Of a DNA stretch of 64,000 bases, positions 36,901 through 48,900 are shown one piece after another. A program made the position numbers and the translations under genes. The first letter of the stretch is position 1, and each line of letters begins with the position of its first letter. The notes below the pieces were generated by a model. That model saw nothing but the letters and a program-made list of their open reading frames with translations, made no database searches and was not told where the DNA came from. Source of the stretch: Aedes albopictus (Eukaryota; Arthropoda; Insecta; Diptera; Culicidae); the NCBI RefSeq assembly GCF_035046485.1, contig NC_085137.1, positions 377,208,706 through 377,272,705 of the forward strand, written 5' to 3'.

Positions 36901-39900
36901 GAACTTCACTAATTTCTGGTAGAAACATTCATTTAATAATTAATTAGATCCGTAATTGCATAAAGGCGTATTTTTTCAAGATATCCCGCCTTGTTCACAG
37001 TATCCACTTTGATATACCGAGGCAAACAGGGCAAATACAAAAAAAAAATCAAACAATTTTGAGGAGTTTTTTAATCTGTATTAACGAGAGCCCTAGGCTT
37101 CTAGGTTCATCTCGAGGCCCACGCTTTACTTCCCTTCCGAAGGAAGAATTCACATTTGTGAGTTTGTCGGGAGTGGGATTCGATCCCAGGTCCTCGGCGT
37201 GATAGTCAAGTGTTCTAACCATCTCACCAGGTCCGCTCCGCTTAATTTTAAGGAATTTTCTAAACTACATTTTTATGAAAATACATGCGTTTCTGATTGT
37301 TTTAACAATTTTAAGGATTTTACGAGCCTGAAAACTCGGAAATCATCTGAACCAGATAGTTTATAAACATTTCTTGATAATCTGTTGAAAAGATAACTAC
37401 AGTTAAACAAAATTGAATTTCTACCAAATATAATAAAAAAAAAGACACGAATGCCGCATAGCGGTAAAGTCTCAAAAAAATAAAAAATAAAAATACTAAC
37501 CTTCTATTTTTGCAATCATTATTATTATGTTTTACCGAAATCAGACATTTATTTCTGTAGTGATTTGTACTCCAAAAATCAATGGATTTGGTAAGAAAAA
37601 ACTCGAAGCCTTTTGCCAAAAATATAAAAAAAATAATAATGGGATGTCTTTGTCAACTTTTGACCGAATTTGCCGTGTGTCTCCTAATCAATAACTGTTT
37701 GAGTTGAAGCATTCCTGTGTCATTTGAAAAGAGCATCGAAACAATCAGCCTGAATTATTCTTGTGGTTTTTTCTCCACCCATTTTCAGGCAATCGATTTT
37801 CGTTGCGGCGGACGGCATGTTTTGTTTCGATGGGAAACACAATCATTTCGCGTCGCGTAAATAATTGCCGACCGCAGAATTGGGGTTGTTCGGTCAAACG
37901 AGTAAATTCTGCCCGGGTTGCACAAACACGTTCAGTTGCACGTTTTTGTGTTTTCGGAATGCGTTTCATTCAACTTGCTCTACATCGTGCGTAAGTAATG
38001 TGCTTGGTTGATTGTTTTCTTGTGCGCGAATCAATAACACTGCATGGTTTTATATGAAACTCAAATTGGCAGCATTTTCGAACGTCAGTGTTGATTATCC
38101 TATAGGAAAACATTTTCCAGGATTGAATAATAACGTTTTTGAAAAGTTTTCTCTTTAAAATTAAATCAAAAGTAAATGACAGCCCCGAAAGGCGCCCAAA
38201 ACTTGTTCAATGTCGCTGCAAAAAAGCATCAATCGCGAAAACAATGTTCGAATTGACAAGAGTTGCATGAACCAGTTTGAGTCGGCACAGATGACTCGAA
38301 GGTGATACACATATCTTAAATCAATCACCCTTTTAAACCACGGTGACCCAATCAATATGGTGTCAAATATTCGACATGTCGTCATTTGAGTTCAATATTC
38401 TCTAACCGACTGCATCTTTCGCAAAATATTCAGGTTACCGAACCAAACCAACCCATGCAATTTTAGCTCTTGGTTTCTGTGGGCGTTTTGGGAGACACGA
38501 ATCACACATCACTTCCAATCGAACCCACAATTTAGTGCCTTATTTGATGTCCCGCAGCGCCCTCGCGGCACAAGGGTTAAAATTAAGGTCACCATCACTG
38601 GCTGCTGCTGGTGCGATGCGGACAACAACGGTCGTGTTACGTGTCCAACAGATAAATGCCTTAGAGGCAAGTGCTGTGACGAGTTGAATAGCAGGTACTT
38701 TACGGCTATTCGGGTACTAAATAGAGACATTTCTGATTTATGATGAAGGGTGCGTTCCGTGGGTGACGATCGAAACGCATGCGAGGTTCGGTGTAAATGG
38801 GTTATTTTATGGTCCAATTTCCGATTCTTTTCATTTCGTACTCCGGCCGTAATCAACTGATGATTACAATGCGTGCTGGGCGGCTGGCTACTGACTGATA
38901 CTGTTCAGATGTTTCAATTACCTTGGAGGGCATATCAATTTCATGCTTTGTTCGATTCTTGATTCGAACTGCATATCCAAGTTAAATATTGTATTGCTGG
39001 AGGATATGCATAAAGTCGCATTAAAAGGTTATTAACGACGTATTTCAAAATTGATAATAATTGGCTTTGGAGTTGCACGAGCAGTTTCTCCGTCTCATCA
39101 ATTTACAGAATTACACAACCCATTTCAACCATCCCAATAACGGTTAAGTACTTACGTTCCAGCTGCTGCTTGTCAAGATCCTCCTGCAAATGAACAAAAA
39201 ATAAGAACGATAATGTGATTAGGTCAGAGAAGCATACATTTTCACAAAACTTGCTCGGAATATCAATGATTTGCATGTCTTAAATATATTACTCCATTTC
39301 GGCCACACAAGCTCGAAGCCAGATTCCCACCTTCACCACCCGAGTAAAAGTCACGTCCCACTCATAAAATGAACATTTCACTCGAATCATCTCATCGCAG
39401 CATCGGTCCCGCAGAAAACGGAGTAATAACATACAGTCCAATCACTCATCGATTCCAATCAAAATCACATTCGGCAACGTGCTCCCTTCAGGGAAACTCT
39501 CGACAATGCCAACGTCGCCGCCCCGCCCAATGAGGGCTTAGCCTCATCTGTATGCGGATCAACGTCACTGGGTGGAGGATTTTTTCTGCTGCTGCTGCTA
39601 GGAATCTCACTTTGCTGGTTGATTCCAACCACCGATGCTGCAGGTTTTCCCTTTGCAGCTCAGTCAGTCCTCTGAAAAATTCATGTCGCAACCTCTGAAC
39701 AAGGATCAAGTGTGCAACAATTGTTGTGCATCGATTTTTGTTGCTTGGTCGGTTGGATTGATGCTCAATGGTGGGGGGTAAATGAGAGAAACTGAAGGAA
39801 TGAGTACAGAGTCATCCCATCGTGGGTGGATCATGGGTACCACGTACCTAAATGGGAGCTGCTCTCAATGTGTTTTCAGATATTCCAGGAACATTCTAAA

Positions 39901-42900
39901 TGTCATTCATGTAAAACAATACTACACTATGACCAATAAAAAATGCAATAGTTTTCAAAGTCATAGTTCCCTTTCTTCCTTATTCGGTGGAATTGCATAA
40001 TGGTAGAGACACTTATCTGACAATGGTATAGGATCAAGGACTGATTTAATTCACATATGTACCTTCGGAAATACAACGAAATATAAATTTACAAACAATA
40101 AATCAACAATGTCGAGTCAAGTACAAGACACTGAAGACGACCTTACAGTTGAGGTCGAAATACGTATCTGTCAAAGGATGCAAATTCTTAGTGGAATTCA
40201 AAGGAACAGTACTTAACGCGATTTTCTTTTTATTTACAGATATTCCCCTAACAAGCCCAGGAGATTCAACATAAACAATGTCAGTTTATACCAAGTGCGG
40301 TTTTTGCAATGCAGCACTTTTCTAAAATTTTAGTTCCTGAACGTTTGGAACTATTTTGAAAACATTATCTAACCGTGGGCATATTCAAAATTACATGTTT
40401 TTGGGTTTTCATATGTTTGGAAGTTTTCATTTTTATTCATTTTGTTCCAAATTTGGGATCGGAAGTTAAAAAGATTCTCGAAAAAGAGCGATATAATTTA
40501 CTTTATTTTTTTTTTAATTTATTGGTCTATTTTTATATAGATCCATTTTTTTTTTCAATTCATTGCCTATTATTGTGTCACTTCCTTTCAAAACATAGTT
40601 ATATTCAAGTTCGTAGGAGAGAATAAAAACGAACTATAATTGCCATCTCGAATTTTGACACGATGGTCAAATTTTGGCTAATTTGGTGTTATATTAGAAA
40701 AATAATCTAATCGGTGGCAGCATCCATTTATTACGTAACGCTAAAATTAGCATTTCGGACACCCTCCTCCCTCCGTAACACTTTTTGTATGAAAATAATA
40801 AAATTTGGTTTGGATCGCAACGCTTGGCTATACTCCCCCTCTCTCCCTAGAGCGTGTTCCCAGGTGTTTTTTTTAATGATATTTACTTTGTCCAAAAACC
40901 TGCTCAGATGTGACATGTGAGCTGCTTGCATTGTTAAATACTAATAATAAAATTGAATTCATTGAAATAGTTCATTAGAAACCATCAAAGTCGCAGAAAC
41001 TGGTTTGTCGCATTTTTCATGGACTGTAGTTGAAATAACAATTTTTAGTTTTTTTTTTCATGAAGAGTCCTGATTTGCATCACTGATAAAACCAGGAAGA
41101 CTCTCTCAGAGCTCAGAAGCAGCACTACTCTAGCAGTGTAAAAATCATCCCAAATGAGCTGAATACTACTTGTAGCAAATACGCAGAAAAGTCCGTAGAG
41201 TTTACTACATTGTTAATACATATTAATAAACAAGTTTTCAAAACATGTTGTGTTAGTGTACGAGAAAGGCATAAACATATAGTAAGATACATCTCTTGAT
41301 TTGATTTTTATCAAAAGGACATTAGGCAACTATCTTCGAGCAAGATATATGTGATAGGATGTAGTTATAATTGGAAAGACTGCAGCTATCTATTTCTTCT
41401 TCCGAATCATAAAAAAAAACAAGAACAAGATTCCTTCAAGTTCTCATTTAATATTAATGTTTATTTGTGTCGAAAATTTTGGTAGATTACTCGAAGAATT
41501 TTTCACGGAGTCCTAAGAAGATTGAAGAAATTTCCACTGGAATTTAGAAGATTTTTTGTTATTCCAAACTCAAGAACTGCACTTAGCAAACTATGGCCTA
41601 TTAAAAATGATCTCCAGAACTGCCCAAACATGTTTATAGGAGCTCTCGCAAGAATTTAAGATGAACAGTTCTGGTCGAATATGTTTGGAAAAATATGGCC
41701 GAGTTTTTGAGCGATTTTCGTCTTGAATAATGTGTGTTACTTATGGCAAACTCCTGATGAAATCCACAAATTCCTTGTAAAAATTGCAGAAGAAGTATGT
41801 GGAGAAAACCTAACAGATCGCAATTTTGTTTCTATGAAATCGACTAAAAATTGTACCCCGATTTATGACAGATATTATCTGGAAATTTCACAAGAAACTC
41901 AATAAGAAATTAAGTTATAAATTCTAACAGGAACTCATCAGGGGTTACAGCTGAAATTTCTTCAGCAATTTACATAAGAATTCCTACTTAAAGTCGCATT
42001 TTGGATGATTAATTGCTCCTTTAAGTTTCACCAGAAGCACTGATATCAGAATTCTTTGTCTAAACTTTTTTCGAAGGTCGCCAGAAACACATCTTGCAGT
42101 CGGGTTAGAAATGCGTTAAAATAAAAAAAAATAAAACACGGGGATTGACCAGCAGCTTCGTCAGAGATCTTACCAAGGATTTTTATAGAAATTCTCTTTG
42201 GAGTTTTCGCAGAAACGACCCCAGCGATAGCATACGGGAAGGAGACAGCACTCATAATAGCGGTCTTGGACTGTACCACCTACGAATTTGGGCGACTCAC
42301 TTAAGGCGAAACTGAATCGCATTTAGGGGGAGAATCAAGGTACCATCTGATTTTTTCTGGTGGAAAATGTTTTTCGTTTTCACAAAAATCATTTTTGAAC
42401 AAAATCTCTCAAAAAATGTTTTTTTGAAAAAAAGAACGAAAAAAATGTTTCACTAGAAAAGAAAATAATCATGAGATACCATAATGCTTCTTCTAAATGC
42501 GTATGAAAACCAATTTTGAAAATATTGCTTCATTATTTAATAAAAAAAAGTGCTCAGAAACACTACTCTAGGCCTGTGCAATTAAATTTATAAATCTATC
42601 CAGATGTTCCTTCACAAGGAATTGTCTAGAAATTCTTTCAAGGATTCTTCATTTATTAAATTAACTTCTTTAGAGATTATAGAGGATTTAATCTGCCTGT
42701 GGTCCCCTGAAATGTGTTCTAGGATTTCTCACATTACTTTTCATGTGATTTTTTTTTCGTATTTTCCCACGGCATTTTTCAAAGTATTCCTCTAACACCT
42801 GCCAGTGATTCTTATGTATTTTTCTAAGATTCAAATAATTCTTTTCGGGATACTTCCTTCAGTATCTTCCAGAATTCCTGAATTCCAATCGATCTGGAGT

Positions 42901-45900
42901 TTTTCACGGAAATCATGAAGAATTTCTTCCCAGAACTCATTCCAGACCAGAAGTTTTGCCGGTATGGCACTCAGAGTCCCTCACGGGTTTACATAAAACA
43001 GTATGCCCCACCTGCGTTCTACATAAAAAAGTAACTTTTTTTACGGGATTCCATTGAATTACTTTTCACGATAACTTCCGGTATACCTCTTGAGATGTAC
43101 GCGGGATTTTTTCCAGATGCTTCCCTCTTATAGAAATAGTTATTCCTACGATTTCTACTAGAGTCAATCTAAGATTTTTTGTGCTTTTTTGCGGATTTTA
43201 TGCAGCAGCTCCTTCTGAGATATCTTCCGTAAGCTTCCCCTATATTGCTCCAAAAGTTCCTCATGGGATTTCATCCAAAGTTCCACATGCACTTTCCGTG
43301 CGCTTTCTTCTATAGTTTCTCCCGGGATTTCTCGTCATTTCATCTGAGTTTTTTTTATCAAAGTTTTTCCCGAGACATGTCTTGAAAGATTACTTCCGGA
43401 GTGGCTCTCGTGATGCCTTTCTGAGTTTTCAGGATTTTTCCCTTATTTCTGGGTTTCTTATTGAGCATTTGGTTCACCACTGGACTGCGCACTCAGTCTT
43501 TATAAGTGCGTAAACGTTTAAAAAAGTGCGCGATTTCATCAAATCCAGGTGATGTCTTCGGCGCACTATTGCTTTAATTTATGCAGAGTAAGTGCTCTGA
43601 ACACACTGAGTTGATTTGTTGCAAACGCGCACTTTTGTTTACGTTTTCGGACTCTTGAAAACTCGTGCAGTAGTCCAGTGGTGAACTAAATGCGCCATAC
43701 TTATTCCATGCATTTTGGAGTTTTGAGGGAGCTTTTGCTAATATTTCTCAAAAGGATCTTTCCAAATTTTTTAGAGACAGGCTTCTTTTCGTCGATTTTT
43801 TAGAGATTTTCCCGAGTATACTTCTAGAGCTCTTACCAGAATCCCTACCAGAAATTGTTCCAAGATTGTTGTTTTGTGTATCTTAACCTAGAGTTAATTC
43901 TACACTTATAAGATAGTTGGTGTGTTGCAGATTCTCAAATATTTGCTTCAACAGATCTTGCAAGAGTCTTTCCAGCAGTTTTTTCTCGAAATTCCTCTTG
44001 GGATGACCTACAAAATTTCTTGTAAGAAATTCATGCAAATATATCGGAAGGAATCCAATTTGAATCTCGCAACAATTTCCGGGAGGTCTAGTGAAGAAAT
44101 TTAAAGAGAAACTTCTAATGAAATTTTGAGAAAATATGTGACAGGAAAAACAATCTCAGGGTTATCTTTAAATTAAATTTTAAGCAAAAATCCTGGGAAA
44201 ACCCTCTAAAAACCTTTAGGAGAAATCAAGGGAGAAACTACAGGCATAATTTTGCGAGATATTTCAAGGGAAATCCCAGAAAACTCTTTGTGAGAAAACC
44301 TTGAACTTCTGCAGAAATATCGGAAGAAACTTTTAGAAATCGTTCCGGAAAACCAGAAAAAAGAATATCTGGAGACCCTCTGGATATATTTTGGAAAGAT
44401 CTCCGAAAGAAATCCATAGAGAAACTTTGAAGGCATATCGTGACAACTGCCGGAAAAAAATCCTGGGAGATGCTCCTATTGAGGCCCCATACAAAAACTC
44501 CTGCAGAAATCCCAGAAATAACTCTAAGAAATCTCCAGGGAATACCGAAAAAAATTCGGAAGGATAAATCCGGAAAAAACCACTGGGAGGAACTCCTGAA
44601 AAATTTCAGAAGAAAACTCCAGTAAATCTCGTGAAAAAAAAAATATAAATTCAAGGATTTTCTGAAAGAAATCAATTATTCTGCAACATATAAGAAACCG
44701 CGACATTTGCGGCCGACTGGATGCATGGCGTATTAGTAAAGGTGCCCAAAACAGCGACCTGACTGAATGCGAATTAGTGGGGTATCATGTTGATGGGCAT
44801 CGTTCTCAAAGTCCTCTGTAAAGTGATCCTTAACTGGACATTGGACAAGGAGAAGATTTACGCAACTCTCTGGCGGCAGCAAGAAAGATTCCGTGCCTTA
44901 CGATCCTGTGTAGATCATATTATCACGCTCTCTATCATCTTGGAACAAATCAGTGAATTCCAATAATCTCTCTGCCTGGTGTTCATTGATTACGGAAAAA
45001 CTTCCACCGTCTCAAACGAGAAAACATGTGGGAAGTCCTCAGGCGCAAGGGTGTTTCTGAGAAAATCATCGGCCTCATTGAAACACAGTACAAGACCTTT
45101 TCCTGCAGAACACTGCACCACAGACAAACAGACGTAACTCTTAGAGGGAATTCATCAAAAACTTTTGCCCGGTGTCATTTTCATGAGTACACTGCCACCT
45201 GTTGGTAGAACCGCGCGCGACACTGTCGGCCATGATGAATTTAGATTTGACGTTCTGCTGACACACACACTATTACACAAATTGCCTGTAATTTTCATTT
45301 GCATCATTCAGCAACGTGTACACTGGCAAACGTCAAAGCGATCGAACAGTAGCGCATCTGGTGGAACGATCGCGCAAATCAAATGAAATTTGAATTGATC
45401 GTTAAATGCGTGTGCCAAGCCGTTTTGAAGAGTGTTACGTCTGTTTGTCTGTGACTGCACAACGGTGTCTTGTCCGATCCCATCCGGGTCATTGCTGTAG
45501 GAGACAAAAATATATCATATCACTGCTACTGTTTCCTCATAGTAATCGACGAGATCCTGGTAGGAGCGATTGATCGTGAACCAAATCGGGGGTTACTGTG
45601 GCAGTCTATTACCATGGAGTACCTAAATAACTTCGAATTGGCTGATGCCGTTGCCCTCCTAGCTCAACGGCTCTCTGATATGCAGAGTAAGCTCGACGAT
45701 CTTGATGATCGCTCCTCAGCGGCAGGTCTTACCATCAACGTCAACAAGACCAAATCGTTGGATGTAAACACGGTCAACCCTTCCAGCTTAACGGGAGCTG
45801 GGCAATCAGTGGAGATTGTTGAAAGCTGCCAATATATTGGTAGCCAAATGGCGGCCGATGGCGGCACCAAGATCGACATGGATGCATGATCAAGAAGACG

Positions 45901-48900
45901 AGGGCTGCCTTTGCAAGTTCAAGAAATGTATGAAAAAAAAACAATCAGATTAGTCAACGCACCAAAAATCCGAATTTTCAACTCGAACGTGAAATCTGTG
46001 CTGCTGTATGCCTGTGAAACTTGATGTGTATCAGCGGAGAACACTCAACGGCTGCAGGTCTTCATTAAAAGATGCATGCGGTATGTAATTCGTGCATGGT
46101 GGCCTCACAATTGGATCTCCAACGTGGAGCTCCATCGACGATGCCATCAAAAGCCGAGAGCAACAGAAATTCGGAAGCGAAAGTGGAGGTGGGTCAGTCA
46201 CTCTACGCAGGGGTGCAAACGAAATCTGCTAGCAAGCAAAAGATTGGAACCCAGTGAGACATTACAGAAATGGTAAACCCAGAGGCTCATGGCGGGGCAG
46301 CCTCAACAACGAAATCAAGCAAGTCGACTGAAATTGGACCTGGCCACAGATCAAGGCGATGGCAGGAAATCGCCTAGGATGGAGACTTTCAATTGGGCCC
46401 TCTGCACCACCGTGGGTGCCTAGGATTGAAAATAAGTAAGTGTATAAAATACTGTTTCACATGGAAGGATTCCTGTAAGCATCCAGACACGTGTCCTCAC
46501 GGGTGACTTCCAACGGTAGCATAACATCGCCAACCGACAGGGAACCATTCCTTATCCCAACCGGAAACGATTCAACCAAAGAAGGATTAGCAATGTGACC
46601 GCTCGGGGATTGTGTTACTCCGTCGTTCGACGTTGTTTCAGCTTATAGCTGGAAATGTTGTCCAAGGGGATCAATACATGCCACCATTTAAGGATACACA
46701 AGATGACGATAGAAAGTGAGCGCTTAAGCTCGAGTTGGAAACTGGACCCCCTTACTGACGACCGAAGTGAATCCAGTTTATAATCCTTTGACAAGTGAAT
46801 CAACCGATCAAATAACCGTTGCTGGCGGGCTCACCTCTATGGAAAGTGATATGGACCCGATCGCCATCCTCGGAGCTCTGGTTCTTGTGACAAAAAGTTG
46901 TCCATGGCTGTTGCTGCTGCAGGTGGACGGACGAGACAACAAGATTTAATCTCCTTCATCACGCCAATCTGCATGTCAATCGAGAGTATTGTGCGCCGTT
47001 TTTAGCTACTGAATGATGATGCTCGTGTTTGCAGCCACCAGTTGGTGTGCGACGGTGGTGCTGGGGGACCCAAAAACCAGAGCAAAGACGATTAATCTAC
47101 CTGTCGCCGTGGCGTACAGACGCCGGCCACCGACCATCGTCGTAGTCATCACCCACGTACAGTGTTAGAATGAATTCCTACCATCCATACCGGACCGTGT
47201 TACTCGGCTACACTTGAGAACGGATAAAAAATGATCACGAAATGTGCTCGTTTCGGTACCGTAATGTGGAGGTAAATTGGTCTATGTGGTAATTGAAACG
47301 GATGATTTTCTAAATTAACAGTAAATTCAGTGCATTAGACTCTGTTAAAACCATATTTTAAAAAGTTTTACTTTGAATTTTTAACTTACTTATTTTTTTT
47401 AATTAAAAATATTTTCCAGATTTTTCTACATTTTCTGAAATCTAACTATTGACTATTCAATCAACCACCAACATACGGCACCATTTCACCGTTACGCTAG
47501 CCACTAGAGAGGGAACACCACCCATTAATCCTTGCTCAGATGCCGCCGCGCCACCTTAGCATCTCATTGTCCGTCATGTTTCCTCACCTCCTCTGCCCAC
47601 TTCGTCAAACAAAATTCCGCCAATCGTCAAAGAAATATTTCACAATAATTGAGCGCGTTTATATAGCCGTTTGCTACCCCCGGGCCACGGTGGTGACGCG
47701 TCCCCTGGTAACTGACCGTTCGGCAGTGCGACCGCCGTGTGCTAGGTAGTACCAGACCGCTAGCAAAGAACAATATTTTCTCATCTTGAGCGATGACGCC
47801 CGCTTTTCATTGTGACATTGAGACAATTTTGATGAAACCCATACGCGAAATGGGTTACTTTTTTCTTGGGTTTTCTTTGCAAGCAGTTATAAGCGGCTAG
47901 AATTGCCAATCGTCTGGTACTGGTACGGGTTGCGGGACGATGAGATGGCAATTTGGACTGGCCGGAACCGCGTGGTGTTGTATGAGGTCATACCTACGCA
48001 TTCTCTGGACTCGAGACTCGCGCTTACCGGGAAAGCAATTGTGAGAAATGTGCGGAGGTGTTTGTCCGCACCGGATAATGGCTGACGTAATGGGGTTATG
48101 GTCCATAAACTGTGAAAATGGGATTAATCTTTGTGAGCTGATATACGTAGAACGATTGATTTACTCACTCTCATTCTTTCATAGCCGTTCCATTTCAAAC
48201 AATACCTTGTTTCTGAACTCATTGTTTATTAATTAGAGTTATCTAGGGTTGTCTAGGCGCATAGTGTATGAAGCGTCGGTAATGGAAGGGGGAGGGGCTA
48301 AACCCTCAAAAGTCCTCCCTTGTGCACGGGCTTGTCCCCCGAGTATTTTTTTCTGAAATTACTGTGCTTAAATTGATACCTTAGAAAATTTCAAAAGGAA
48401 CCACAGAGGGTCACAGAAGAAATTACAAGAAGGACTCTAGATAAATTTTTAAGATAATCTCAGAAGTATCTTTTGGGATTTTTCTTGGAGATTTTACTGG
48501 AATTTCTTCAGAAGTTCTTTAAGTGATATTTTTCAGGAATTCCTTCTGATATGTCTGCTGATATTCAATTCCCTTCTGGAATTTTTCAAGACTTTCTGCA
48601 AATTGCTACTACTTTCTGGGATTTTCAATTTTTTACAAAAATTTCTTCAGGAGGTTTACCTTAGATAATTCAATGAATTCCTTCTAGGGTTACCAGGAGT
48701 AGTTTCAGTTGGGATTTCTCCCGATAATCCTTAAGATGTTTTTCAGTTGTGCATTCTGGTATTTCGCAATAAGTGCCTTTTGGAATTTCAAAAGTGATAG
48801 AGAAATGTGAGGGGAAATCCCAAAAAGATGTTCTTAATCTATAGCTCCTGTTATTTGGCTAATAGATTTTTAACTATTTCTGTAAGTTCTTTCTCGGGCT

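Larger units (their letters stand above)
4528..39155 (-). other. TpnC intron 2 (about 34.6 kb)
   Basis: Donor C|GTAAGT at 39155 next to exon 2 and acceptor ttccacag at 4528. Most of the intron is transposon and degenerate minisatellite, listed separately. Non-repetitive islands remain at about 4540-5570, 12790-14390, 23150-24960, 29860-31210 and 37640-39155. Confidence 0.9.

Noticed and set aside
37130..37241. A functional tRNA-Asp gene on the minus strand
   Set aside because: A and B boxes are present but the acceptor stem does not pair, and a SINE body with an A-rich tail follows.
39985..40050. A tRNA gene within the 350-bp retroposon
   Set aside because: Only loose A- and B-box resemblance; no closed cloverleaf.
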